Source of the DNA: Symbiodinium natans
Lineage: Eukaryota > Sar > Dinophyceae > Suessiales > Symbiodiniaceae
Reading direction: 5' to 3'
DNA length: 24,762 nucleotides
Assembly (NCBI GenBank): GCA_905221605.1
Contig: CAJNDS010002098.1
Span: 609,374-634,135, forward strand
Positions 1-10,152 of the stretch are shown in pieces. How positions within the stretch are numbered: position 1 is the first letter of the stretch; every line of letters starts with the position of its first letter. The translations under genes were made by a program, and so were the position numbers. Below the pieces are notes generated by a model. It worked only from the letters and a program-made list of their open reading frames with translations. It searched no databases and was not told where the DNA came from.

Positions 1-86
1 TTGAAACTGTTCTTGGGCTTACGAGGATGAGGTTAGTCGAGAATTTTGGAGTGGCGAGCCTTGAGAATTTTACAAGATTCTTGCAG

Positions 87-427
87 TTGGTCATCTGGAT
101 GACGGCCCGGCCGAACGTCCAAAGAGCAAACAATGAAAGGTAGACTCAACTGCACTTGTACAGCCTAAAGGCACCACCTCCTTGAAACTTCTTGGGATTA
201 GGTTTCCCAGTGTTTCCCCCGAGGCGCTCCCTCTATGCCTTCACTTGGCATTCGCGCGACACGCTGCTAACCTCACTGACCGGAGACCTGGGGAGTCTTT
301 CTTCGGAGTGGTTTTTGGAGCCGCTGAATGGTGCTGCCAGCTGTCTAAGAGGGTTTTGTTTGTGGCTTGGAGTGCAGGAATCAGAGGAGATCAGAGATCA
401 GACGGAAGTGTGAAAGTGTGGGTTTGA
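87..427 (+). CDS. candidate two-exon gene end, function unknown
   Basis: Exons 87-139 and 202-427 are proposed, with a 62-bp GT-AG intron (140-201). The acceptor before 87 is TTCTTGCAG. The first exon reads LVIWMTARPNVQRANNE and ends in phase 2. The second begins after GGGATTAG in the matching phase and stays open for about 75 codons to a TGA at 427 (ending in GSVKVWV). The donor AAAG/GTAGAC is only fair. No ATG start is visible, so this would be the 3' end of a gene that begins left of the window. A different frame of the second exon (192-413) is also open and protein-like, so the frame choice rests on phase agreement alone. No family was recognised. Confidence 0.28.
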
Positions 428-837
428 GCCTTCAGATATCTCAGGTTTCGGAGGCACGAGGCTCTAAGGGATGCCATAGGCATGGTCTTGAAGACCCTCT
501 TCTGGTAGCTGGCAGAGTCGAGTTACATGCTTCAGCTTCTGCAAATCTCCACAGCCCGCAACCCGGATTTGGGTGGGGGGGGGCATGCAGTCAGGTGAAC
601 CATTTAGGTGTGTGGGAGCTGTAGCAAAACTGAGAGATTCCAAGCCTAAGGCCTCATCTTCACAAGATCTTGGTGGTGTTCCTGACAAACATCTCGCAGC
701 TGGTGGTGGCTTTGCCTGGCCCTCAGGATTTGTTGTATTAAAGGTCTTGGGGTACTTTGGACTACAGAGTCCGACAGCCTAACCGGAGGTGGGCAGGGCA
801 AAGAGTATCGTCATCACCACAACCGTCAGTCATCAGT
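428..837. other. unique sequence, no gene seen
   Basis: Short overlapping open frames occur on both strands, with nothing that stands out as coding. A G-rich run lies near 574-586. Confidence 0.5.
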
Positions 838-988
838 GTCATCCTCCTCATCAGCATCATTGGCATCATCATCCTTCTCATCATCCTCATCATCATCGTC
901 ATCATCATCGTCATCATCATCATCGTCATCATCATCATCATCGTCGTCATCATCATCATCAGCAGCAGCAGCAGCAGCATCACCATCA
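838..988. repeat. CAT/ATC microsatellite followed by a CAG run
   Basis: An imperfect TCA/ATC trinucleotide tract with interspersed CGT triplets fills about 838-958. It changes to AGC repeats at about 959-979 and ends in a short CACCATCA tail. All three plus frames and the minus frame stay open because the unit is a triplet, which gives poly-His/Gln, poly-Ser, poly-Ile and poly-Met readings. These open frames are a property of the microsatellite and are not evidence of a protein. Confidence 0.95.
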
Positions 989-1683
989 AAGCTTGCAAGT
1001 CGTAAGTTGCATGAGAGTGCTTGTCATCTCCAAGCCCTGCAAGACCATCTCTGAAGGCGGTCAAAGGGCACATGATTGCATACAGCGTGTATCGACTTCT
1101 TGGTCTTAATCTTCCGATAGCCAAAAAACAATGACCTCCCAAAACCTTACACCATGAGATCTTCCCCGCAGTGCTAAAGCCGGTACAAGTCCAACCAAGA
1201 GGCGCAGCCCTGCCCAGGCCGCACCCTTCATCTAGCAGCTTCAGAGCCAAGTACCCGCGGGAGCTCTGGGTTTGTGGAGTGCTTTGATTCTTCCGCAACA
1301 TTCTCAATCTGCCCTTATGGTGCTGAGATTCTTGGGGGGGGGTGTTGTTCAATGAAATCTGTTAAGCCAAGGCGCCGGCCTGTCCCAGCACTCAGCTTGT
1401 TTGATTTGTTTGGCTAAGATCCGTCCCGCACCCGAAGCCCCAGAGGTTCATCAAACGAAGTACCCGTAGCAATCGTGTGGCAGGAGCCAAGCCAGCCAGG
1501 CACGCGGTGCAAATCAGTTGTGAGGGCGCAAATTGAAGAGGGTGTCATGGCGCCCCAATAGACTTACAAACGTTCATGTTTGCCCTGGAAGAGTTGAGTG
1601 GTATAGGGATAGGTAAACATTCGCAAGTTTTGCAAGTGTGTCTGGGCTTTGCAGGGTGATCCTTGCGTTTTTGGGCCGACAGG

Positions 1684-1715
<32 letters not shown>

Positions 1716-2789
1716 TGCTGGCACCACCACCAAGCCTCAGCAGCTAGTTGTATTACTTGCCCTGCATCCCGTGCCCAATTCAACCAAACCTGCTCCAAAT
1801 TGTTGATTTGTGGGGTTTTTGAACTGCTTGTGACATGACGGCGCAGGCCCCTTGACTTGTGAGGGGTTTGATTTATGGCTTGCAATCCTACGTGCGATAG
1901 TGAAAATAATTTAAGGACCAAGAGTCGATTTCAATGTCAGTAGGAGCAAACGGGCCCACCGGACACCCCACCCTTTCCCGACCCTCTCCGGGTAGTTTGC
2001 TGGAGTTCCTAACCCCTGCCCCCTGCTGGAAGCCGGCGTCGAACTCAAAGTGAACTGACAGCCCCCAAGAAGCAATGAAGAAGCCTTAGCAGGCCACGAT
2101 CCCGTGTTGCCCTTCTTGTGGTCAGGATCTGAAGGCTCGAGGTCGCTGCACTTCGGGTAAAAGCCGTTAGACGGTTTATCGAGAGCTTTAGCAGGATGTA
2201 TTGCATCCTCCTGCAGGGCAGCGGCACCTCATCACCATGTCCGCGAACTGCAACATCCCGGAGATCCTCCTCTCGATTCGGGTGCCAGCGGTGCAATGTT
2301 GCCCTTCTCCGGGCACTCATAGGGAACTCTTCGTCTTAGGGGACTTTCAGGGCAACTTCCGCCCCAAAGCATCTAAAACCCGATAGATCGCACGCCTTTG
2401 GGGGGTTTAGGCTTCCGGACATGGATGCTCAGGGGCACCGAGGGCTAAAGTACTTGAAGCTCCAGGTGAGTGCACAAAGCCAGGCTTCTCAATTGTCGGT
2501 GTAGGTCCCAGGTTTACGCAGAGCCCTTGAAGAACAAGAACAGGGAACGCCCTCACTTGGTAGAGCTCGGCCTGCTCTGGATCTTCAGTATGTTTGCCAC
2601 TGCTTGACAACGTGAAGAACTTGGGGTTATCAGCCAACGCTTCGGGTAATCCCGCATCCTTACAAAGGCCATTCTGAGATTGCACCCTGAACCGTACTTT
2701 AAATCGGGAATTCTAGCAATCCTGAAGCCTGAAGCACTCCAGGGGTCTGACTCTCGTGTGTGAACACCAGCCTAACTTTGCAACTTCAG
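989..2789. other. unique sequence with a T/GT microsatellite, no gene supported
   Basis: No reading frame in this stretch combines good splice borders with convincing composition. The 196-aa minus-strand frame over 762-1352 owes much of its length to the CAT tract. A poly-T to GT tract sits at 1684-1717. Confidence 0.45.
1684..1717. repeat. poly-T then GT dinucleotide microsatellite
   Basis: A run of about 19 T runs directly into about seven GT dinucleotides. Confidence 0.95.
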
Positions 2790-2982
2790 TCATTGACATC
2801 GATTCAAGACCACCAGGCGACCATGTACCGAACCTTCGCCGCCATGCAGACGGGGACTCGGCAATTTGCGGGTTCCGGGGGGTTCCAGGGTCAGTGTGCA
2901 AAGCAAGGTCTGGGCACTTCCATCATTGCCGGCGAATGGCCCCTTTTCCACATTTTGGCAGGATTGCATTTCCGTCCTAGCC
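2790..2982 (+). CDS. candidate internal exon, function unknown
   Basis: An upstream CTAAC branch-point-like word lies 13 nt before the acceptor TTCAG (AG at 2788-2789). The donor at 2983 is a consensus GTAAGT. Between them the frame reads SLTSIQDHQATMYRTFAAMQ at the start and ends with GEWPLFHILAGLHFRPS, entering in phase 0 and leaving in phase 1. G/C at third codon positions is higher in this frame than in the competing one, which reads IDIDSRPPGDHVPNL and stops at a TAG just before the donor. No partner exons were identified with confidence and no family was recognised. Confidence 0.3.
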
Positions 2983-4875
2983 GTAAGTCTAGATCCCAAA
3001 ACTGTTTGTCGTAGAGCCTCAGAAGGCAAATGTTGTTGTCCTGCAACTGCTTGTGTGACATACATCTTTGTCATGACCTGGGCAGACTGCTTTGCACAGC
3101 TTCGCACAGATGGCGGGGCTGTGCAGGACGACCCGAGCAATCATTGGGCGAATCCACGAAGACCCTTAAAGAAAGCCCGCAGTCACCCCTCAAAGCTTGA
3201 AAGCCTTCAGCCCTCCTCACTACATTCCAACCTCCAAAATGCCCATTCCGAATGTTGTGCGCAGAATGTTTTGCGGAATCCTCAACATTGTAGCAAGAGC
3301 CCCCCTAATATGTTTTTCGGCTTGCGCGGTGGCCACTCGAGGCCCTCGCTGTATTCCTCTCGATTTGCCACAGCCCCGGGGGGGACATCTTTCGGTTTTT
3401 CAAGACGACGTAGGCCCTGATTCCCTCTCTAAGTCTCCCTTACAAAACCTCTTTAAGCCAAAAAGCCAAAAAGGGCACCCCTTTTTTTAATTCCCAGAAA
3501 TACTCTTGGGTCTCGAGTCCAGAGAAGACGAAGGTCTCGGCTTCACTTCGGCCCTTAAGGGGCCAAGAGGTGAGAGGTTGAGGACAGGTGGAGGGCTTCG
3601 CCGTGTGGGGCCCTTCAGTTTAGGGCAACCCCTTAGAAGCCCGGAAAAATCAGGGCATTTTGGCATAGGAGACGATGATTGCCTTTTCGAGAACACACGT
3701 GAGGATCTCAGGTCTAGTTTTCGGTGTTGAGAGTCAGCGGTCAAGTCAAGGCGCGAGGGCTCAATCTGGTTCAGGGTTTCCGCGCCCTAAACTCTGGACA
3801 CCCAAGCCTGAACCCTAAAACCAAGACCTGCATGTCTGGCATCGCAATGGTCATCGGTCTCCTGAAACTCTTCACAACATGTAGCAATCGAGCGCCAATG
3901 CTGGGTTCGGCGAAACCTAGTTCCAAGCAGCGCTTGTGGTCTATTGTCGGACTTTCAGGCTGAGGCTTCGGTAGCTGCCCACAGGTTCCTTTGCTGAACA
4001 TGCTCGCGGACGATGTTGCGAGGGCCCCGAACTTAGATCTCCCAGCAGCTCCGGCCTTGCACCAAAGGGCTCTAAACTCCAAGGGGCTCTCTGATGCCCG
4101 CCTTGACTCCCCTCCTCCGAACGGCCGCTTGAAGCTCTTGTGGTGGGCATTGTCGCTCTAGGATGAGTTGTGGACCTCAGAGTAAAGTTCTGAAGGTCTG
4201 TAGCACCTACAGGCATCTCGGATATCCAGAGTGACAGATTTGCCCTACTCTTGTTACGGCCGGATGCTGTTTTGCAGACCCCTCCTGTCACCTGCTGCCG
4301 AAGCCTTGGAGCAGTCCAAGAAATGACAGTGTAGGCCGGTGTAGGCTCTGGGCGGTGCTCCGAGTGTAAGGCTTAGGACCGAAGTTCTCCTTCGAGTTTA
4401 CCACCTGATCCCAGGACCCCTACATCCAATTCAAAATCCAAATGCCGGGCTTAGGATTCGGGAAAGCAGTCTGCAACGGCTCAACTCCACCGATCTCAGC
4501 CCTCCAAGTCGACCGTATCACACTGAGCCACCCCGAGCCTCCTTCCCTGAAGCATTTTAAGAACGTTTGTGAGCAATACCTCTGTGCCACATCCCGGCGC
4601 CCCAGGCCCTGCCCCAAGACTATCCGTTCACGGAGCTGGTGTCTCACTTCCTGCACCACTCAGACGTTGCACCGGGCTGAGATGGGCTAAACGGCCGTCA
4701 CTAGACCCCTCATGTCAAGCGAGGTTTCGCAGCTTTGAAGTTTTCAAGGGTTCAGGGGATGATCCGCGCTTGTCTTTCATATTCTGGGATCCTTTGTGTC
4801 GGAGGAGTAAAAGTGTGCTTTTTCAAGGCTCTCTGTGTTGTCTCTCTCCAGAATCTTCTTCTCTTTGTTTCTCAG
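2983..4875. other. unique sequence, no gene supported
   Basis: The stretch has several open frames, including a 184-codon plus-strand frame ending at 3420, but none with convincing borders or composition. Scattered telomere-like words (for example CCTGAACCCTAAAACC near 3810) occur. Confidence 0.4.
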
Positions 4876-5228
4876 GTTCTCGACTTGGTCGACATCCACT
4901 TGGAGTGCCTTGGCTTCGTGAGGCTGACTCTTTGTGGGGGAGTTCTGGGAGCAGGTTTGGGAGCCTGTCATCGGAGATTTTTTTTGGGGGGGGGGGGTTG
5001 GGGGTTTTGAGACATCTCCGGGTTCAAAAGGGGCCTACTGGTTCGCGGTTTTTGGAGTATTTTGGGGTTCTGGGTGGATTGAGTCTGGGCTCTGGAAGCA
5101 TGATCGAATTTCTCGCAGGAGGTCACGCATTGCAGCAGAAGTTCGACTTGTGCTGTCTGGGACCTCAGTCACCCAAGGACCAGCCGGGAGTGTGCGAGCA
5201 CGACGAGACTCGCGGTCTGGGCCCTTGA
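4876..5228 (+). CDS. candidate exon pair, function unknown
   Basis: Exon 4876-4954 follows a strong pyrimidine-rich acceptor (CTTCTCTTTGTTTCTCAG) and reads VLDLVDIHLECLGFVRLTLC, ending in phase 1 at a GCAG/GTTTGG donor. Exon 5119-5228 follows TTTCTCGCAG, enters in the matching phase, begins GGHALQQKFDLCC and ends at a TGA after ETRGLGP. The 164-bp intron contains a run of about 14 G near 4985-4998. Upstream, the same frame is open from 4735, so the first exon could be longer. A second open frame covers the second exon (5100-5491), so this model is only one of the possible readings. No family was recognised. Confidence 0.28.
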
Positions 5229-5798
5229 GTCCTTCAAAAGGCAGCGAAGCCCTACTGGTGGACTTCCGTGGTCCTTCCGGATCCAGGGCTTGCCTTTCGG
5301 CTGCTTGTCCCAGTGCGCTGCGACACAGAGCAAGATCCAGTAGCTTGCAGTTCACACCTATCAGACTATGCTGGCTCTTGAGGGTTTCGGGACACGAGCA
5401 GCAATGGTTTGGGATCCTAGTGCTTAGTCCTGAGAACTTACACAAGCTGCCTGCACAAGTTCATACCAGCCAGACAAGTCCCGGACATTAGCACTGATTG
5501 TGCCAGTAAGGTTGTTGTATTAGCGTTGTATGGCTTGCACGCTTTGAATTTCCAAAGCTGTAGACATCTGTAGATTCTTTTTGAGTCTCAGGTCGATCGG
5601 CTGCTGTCTGTCGTGCGAAGCGGCGATGCAGGTTTGGATCAGGGCAGTTGTTCATCATGTCGTTGAAGTCATTGGTTCGGGGGTGGGGGCGGGCCGCCCT
5701 CCGTCACGCGACGGTGTTGCGCTTGACGGGACGGTGTGCGGGGGCAGAACGCCCTGATTCGGAAGTTTCCACCCGCCCTCTAACCCCTACCCCCGCAG

Positions 5799-6585
5799 CG
5801 CGGTTAGATTTGATACCTTTTGAGGCTTTCGTGAGGATGCCGGGCCTTTCGCCGAGCACCCTGTCTGCATGGTGGTTCCAGTCTGTGGAGTGTATGGAGG
5901 CTTTGAATACTTGGGTTGGGGGCCTTGAGATGCTGAACATTCGGTGTGTCGGATTAGCTGGAAACTACACCAAAAAAGGCCATCAAGTAACCTGGACCTT
6001 GCTTGGTAAGCTCATCATTCCACGGCACCATAAGCCGCCGGTGCGCTGAACCAGCGCCCACTTGTTTGTGGATGAGGGGGGTGGGTGTGAGGACGTGGTG
6101 TCCATGATCGGTTTTGATTGAAACTAGTTTGAGTTTTTTTGCAATCCTGACAGCTTTGGGCCAGCCTGCACCTCGTAAGAGCTGAAAGCCTCGGAGGAGG
6201 TAGACCCTGATGGTGCGGTTGCTTCGCACGCTCGCAAACATATTAGAGATGAATTTGCGTGTAACACAAGTTTGCAGTCCGTACACGATGTTTACCATTC
6301 CTTGCAGGGATCGGTTTAGGACGCGGGGTCAACCTTACAAATTACCATGCGCCAGCAACTGCCCTTGCCAGGGACCTTTGCTCGGACAGCGGGGCGGCGT
6401 GCTTGTTCAGCCGTGGCCACAGACGCATGTTGGTCAGTGGATCGATGTTCGTGGAGCTCCGTAAGCACGGAACGACAGCAAAGACTAAGTCCGCTGAGCA
6501 ATCGCCACCAGCGAACAAACCTTCAAACCCGAAGGCCGGCCGGGGGCCGCTACTCCCAAAAGGTCTCAAAGCTGCCTTCGCCTAG
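5799..6585 (+). CDS. candidate 3' end of a spliced gene, unknown protein
   Basis: Exon A (5799-6005) follows a pyrimidine-rich acceptor with a CTAAC branch-like word (CTCTAACCCCTACCCCCGCAG). It is open for 69 codons, with FEAFVRMPGLSPSTLSAWW near its start, and ends at a GTAAGC donor in phase 1. Exon B (6308-6585) follows ATTCCTTGCAG, enters in the matching phase and reads GRGVNLTNYHAPATALARDL, then LVSGSMFVELRKHG. It finishes with a basic Lys/Pro-rich tail to a TAG. A 21-nt segment (6154-6174) between TCCTGACAG and GTAAGA could be an in-frame micro-exon. No ATG start or upstream exon is certain. A minus-strand frame with an ATG (6298 down to 5954, 114 codons) overlaps and is the main competitor. 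The family is not recognised. Confidence 0.4.
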
Positions 6586-7134
6586 GCTCGCTCCATCGCG
6601 AGAGCCCCGGGGGCCCCGAGTGCCTGCTGACGCCCCTCGGCACCCACGTAATCCAACGCACTATAGGAATTTTTAGGATCCTTTGGCTGGACAGAATTGC
6701 AAATGTTAATTGCGCTCAATGCGGCACTTTGCGGGAGTGTTGCAATTTGTTAATGTCAGCGAATGCCTGGTATCTCAAGTCCAAAGCCACCATGTCACGC
6801 GTGAACGTCCAAGAGTGACCCGTAAATATATCTTCGTGTTTACATATATACATTTTTCTGCTGACCCCTCAACAACATGCAGATTCAATGGTCATAGACA
6901 GTGCTGACTAGCACAGAAACAAGCGAGCACGTCACCCTCCCGCTGCCTCAAGAGCCCTGAATCTTAAAGCGCTCCCTAGCCACAGCACCAACATGTGAGC
7001 ATGGGTTCTCCGAAGAGTTCCGTAAACGTTCCCAAAACCAACTGCAGTCCTGGCAACAATTAAGGCGGTCGATCCCGCGAACCCGAAGCAAGCCTTTGCC
7101 CCGAACATTGAACCCCAACACCCCGAGCGCCTTG
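6586..7134. other. unique sequence, no gene seen
   Basis: This is the presumed downstream flank of the 5799-6585 model. It is locally AT-rich with a TATATATA-like word near 6844, and otherwise featureless to me. Confidence 0.4.
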
Positions 7135-7215
7135 AACCTTCCCTAAACCCTATAAACCTTACAGTAAACCCTGAATCCTAAACCCTGAAACCTAAACCCT
7201 AAACTAAACCTTAAA
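7135..7215. repeat. interstitial telomere-like repeat block
   Basis: Degenerate copies of CCCTAAA / CCTGAAA / CCTATAAA follow one another, matching the C-strand of the plant/algal TTTAGGG-type telomere repeat. The copies are diverged and short, so this is an internal relic or telomere-derived repeat and not a chromosome end. Confidence 0.75.
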
Positions 7216-7483
7216 GCACAGGCCATGGGATGCTTGGTGTGACTGTGCACAAGCCCTGGCACCACAATGCCTCTCCGCAGAGTGGGATTGGCCTTGGGCC
7301 CAGCACACCGTGAGCTTCGTGGTCGTTTAGGACTTGAGAGTGCAGGGCATCGTCACACAAAGCTTGTGATTGTGCGCCTTGTTCCGGAAACGTCAAAAAT
7401 TCCTTTTGCATCAAGCGCTGTTTTCCGATAGTTCTCTGGGCCTGGTTTTCTGTGCGAGAGGGAGAGCCGGGGTTCAGCACCAT
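7216..7483. other. unique spacer between repeat blocks
   Basis: No convincing coding signal is present. The open frames on the minus strand continue into the C-rich tract and gain their length from it. Confidence 0.4.
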
Positions 7484-7581
7484 CCCCCCCAGCCCCCCCG
7501 CCACCACCACCCCCCCCGCACCACCCCCCCCCCGCCACCACCACCCCCCCCGCACCACCCCCCCCCCTCACCACCCCCCGC
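7484..7581. repeat. C-rich tract with a 34-bp tandem duplication
   Basis: Runs of 6-10 C are separated by CCACCA words. A unit beginning CCGCCACCACCACC occurs at 7498 and again at 7532, a 34-bp period, nearly identical between copies. The minus strand is strongly G-rich and contains many closely spaced G-runs, so it is compatible with G-quadruplex formation (inference). Confidence 0.9.
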
Positions 7582-7605
7582 TCTCATGGAAAATTCATGA
7601 AAATT

Positions 7606-8190
7606 CATGGACATGAATGAGAAATAAGTATTGAAAATGAATGAAAATGAATGAAAATGAATGGAAATGAATGAAAATGAATGAAAATGAATGAAAATGA
7701 ATGAAAATGAATGAAAATGAATGAAAAAGAATGAAAAAGAATGAAAATGAATGAAAATGAATGAAAATGAATGAAAATGAATGAAAATGAATGAAAATGA
7801 ATGAAAATGAATGAAAATGAATGAAAATGAATGAAAATGAATGAAAATGAATGAAAATCAATGAAAATGAATGAAAATGAATGAAAATGAATGAAAATGA
7901 ATGAAAATGAATGAAAATGAATGAAAATGAATGAAAATGAATGAAAATGAATGAAAATGAATGAAAATGAATGAGAATGAATGAGAATGAATGAGAATGA
8001 ATGAGAATGAATGAAACTGAATGAAAATGAATGAACATGAATGAAAATGAATGACGATGAATGACAATGAATGACAATGAATGACAATGAATGACAATGA
8101 ATGACAATGAATGACAATGAATGACAATGAATGACAGTGAACGACAATGAATAACAGCGAATGACAGTGAATGAAAACTAATGAAAATTA
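7606..8190. repeat. decamer tandem array, consensus ATGAAAATGA
   Basis: About 54 consecutive 10-bp units run from 7641 to 8180 without a single insertion or deletion, flanked by decayed units. Variants cluster: ATGAAAAAGA twice at 7721-7740, ATGAGAATGA four times at 7971-8010, and ATGACAATGA seven times at 8061-8130. Since 30 bp equals ten codons, all minus frames stay open as repeats of the type FIFIHFHSFS. These apparent 170-180 aa proteins are by-products of the array. Confidence 0.98.
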
Positions 8191-8560
8191 ACGAAAATTC
8201 ATGAACGAAAATTCATGAATATTAATGAACATTCATTAATGAAGATTAATGAAAATTAATGAACATCAATTAGAAGCAGTCATTAAAATTGATTCAAAGT
8301 AAGTATAAAGCAAACTGATTTTATTTAACTGTATTTCATCTTACGTAATTCTTAATTAGTTTCAATTAATTTTAGTTGGTTAAAATTAAGTAAAAGTAAT
8401 AAAAACTAATTATGTAACTAAACTAAATTAAAACCAGTTACAATGAATTTTCATTAAAATTCATGAAATTAGAAAAAAATTAGATGTATTTTTAAGCCGC
8501 TAAAATTATAATAAATTAAAATTGATCAAAAACAAACAAAATTCGTCTACATCAATTTTC
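8191..8560. repeat. AT-rich low-complexity DNA between decamer arrays
   Basis: Words such as ATTAATGA, AATTAA and AAAATTAA recur without a fixed register. It looks like decayed array material. Confidence 0.75.
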
Positions 8561-8789
8561 AATTCATCAAAATTCATCAAAATTTATTGCAATTCATCAA
8601 AGTTCATCAAACTTCACCAAAATTCATCAAAGTTCATCAAAGTTCATCAAAGTTCATCAAAAGTCATCAAAAGTCATCAAAAGTCATCAAAAGTCATCAA
8701 AAGTCATCAAAAGTCATCAAAATTCATCAAAATTCATCAAAATTCATCAAAATTCATCAAAATTCATCAAAATTCATCAAAATTCACAA
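8561..8789. repeat. second decamer tandem array, consensus AATTCATCAA
   Basis: About 23 units of exactly 10 bp, with no indels, start at 8561. Variants form blocks: AGTTCATCAA three times (8631-8660), AAGTCATCAA six times (8661-8720) and AATTCATCAA six times (8721-8780). The open plus frames (8522-8899) are array artefacts of the type SSKFIKIHQN. Confidence 0.98.
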
Positions 8790-9110
8790 AAACTAATCGA
8801 AATTCACCAATATTCGTCAAATTACACGAAACCAAAATTCTTCAAACATATTCAAAATTATTCAAAATTAATGAAAATTCAAACAAAAGCTTAGTATAAT
8901 TGAAAATAGCTTAACATTAAAATTAATTGAAATTAATTAAAATTATCAAAAACTGTTAAAGTAAAACTAATGAAAATTAGTTAAAAACATCTGAAATGAA
9001 CTAAGGTAAAATAATATTAATTAAAATTAATTAAAATTAATTGAAACCAATTAATTAATTCAAATAAATTAAACTAATTAATTTTCATTAAAACTAATTA
9101 AAGGACCGGA
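8790..9110. repeat. AT-rich low-complexity DNA (AATTAATTAAA-type)
   Basis: The array decays into AATTCAAA and then into TTAATTAAAA-like words similar to the large block at 12057-14125. No coding potential was seen. Confidence 0.8.
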
Positions 9111-9154
9111 TAACCCCACATGTGTATTTTATCTTTTCACAAAGAGTGTATAAG

Positions 9155-9262
9155 TGAATATGAGTGAGTGAGCGAGGGAGTAAGCGAGTGAGTGAGTGAG
9201 CGAGTGGGCGAGTGAGCGCGTAAGTGTGAGTGAGTGCATAAGTGTGAGTGAGTGAGTGAGTG
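9155..9262. repeat. GTGA/GCGA tetranucleotide array
   Basis: Imperfect GAGT units with GCGAGT and GTAAGT variants run through this stretch. The minus frame gives a Ser/Leu/Thr/His low-complexity reading. Confidence 0.9.
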
Positions 9263-9309
9263 CGAGCTGTGTCCTTCGCCGCAGTTTTGCTAGTGTCCAG
9301 GCGTGGGAT

Positions 9310-10152
9310 TCAGGGCGACAGTTTCGGGCTTGAGGGCAATGAAGAGTTTCGGGTTCTTTTGTCATCCGGCAAGCGGGAGCGGGTTTTCAGCGACATCTCA
9401 GGCAGGCTGCGATCAGCGCTAGTTGGCTGTAAGCTCGGCAACAGCTGCCTGAAGCTTCAATGCTTGAGGCATTCTTCCTCCTGAACCAGTAGGAGCAGTG
9501 GGTGCTGATTGTCGGCCACAATTGGACCTGTGACGGCGTCAGGGCAGAGATCCAGCATGTTGTCAGCGAGCTGGGGAGACCTGTCACGGCAGACCTATCA
9601 CAGGAAAATGAGGAAGTTTGAAGGGCTACAGGAGGCAGAACTGCGGCAGCGACATTTCTATTGCTGGAGGAGTTTGCTTCGTCTCGCAATCGCGTTTGCG
9701 AGACGCGCTTGCAAAAGCTCGACTAGGACCAGGAATCCTGCCAGGCGCCGCTGTTCTTCGAAAGGGTAGGCATGCTTTCTCTGAGCGCCCTCACTCGCGT
9801 GAAAAGGAGTCCAATTGCTCTCAAAGTCAAAGCAGCGTGTGCCCGTCCTATTCATGACATGTATACTTCTGGCCCGTGGGAATGCGAACAAAGACGGGTA
9901 TCGCAACGAGGATCCCGCGCGCAAAGCGCGTGTGTCGGTCAAGACATCCACGAGAACCTCGTGTGCCGTCGGCGGCAAGCCGCATCTCTGCAAATACTGA
10001 CCACTCGCTTGATAGCTCAGAAGCACCGTCGCGGCGGTCATGGCATGCAAAACCGTAGCGTCCCGTCCGGCTACCCGAGGCCTGGCTGATACTAGGTACT
10101 CAACACCGTCTACCACGATCGTTTCAACGTAGGCCACGGTAAGCGCACGCTG
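9310..10152 (-). CDS. gene-like minus-strand frame, interrupted, function unknown
   Basis: One frame on the minus strand looks coding across about 280 codons. From 10152, just after a TTGACAG acceptor-like word, it reads RALTVAYVETIVVDGVEYLV, then an Ala/Leu/Arg-rich stretch (LPPTAHEVLVDVLTD), to a TAG at 9658-9660. After a stop-containing gap, the same frame resumes at 9594 with PQLADNMLDLCPDAVTG and IVADNQHPLLLLVQ. It meets a TGA at 9457-9459 and continues with SLPEMSLKTRSRLPDDK to a TGA at 9310. The gap could be a short intron ending at GTGATAG. The single TGA could lie in a 60-nt intron from CTG/GTTCAG to CTTACAG. Alternatively this is a decaying pseudogene. No ATG near the 5' end is certain. 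No family was recognised. Confidence 0.42.

Noticed and set aside
757-1109. Poly-His/Gln, poly-Ser, poly-Ile and poly-Met frames
   Set aside because: All frames of the CAT/CAG microsatellite are open. Nothing beyond the triplet repeat supports coding.
2866-3420. 184-codon plus-strand frame
   Set aside because: It has no recognisable domain or splice borders, and it runs through the GTAAGT donor of the 2790-2982 exon candidate in a different frame.
4569-5228. Single 219-codon plus-strand frame, the longest outside the repeats apart from one crossing the GA run
   Set aside because: Its first two-thirds is Ser/Gly/Leu/Arg-rich with no domain and crosses a good intron candidate. Only its last segment was kept, as part of a spliced model.
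7595-8147. Minus-strand frames of 170 and 180 codons (FIFIHFHSFS-type repeats)
   Set aside because: They are forced by the 10-bp unit: 30 bp equals ten codons and no frame contains a stop. There is no evidence of a protein.
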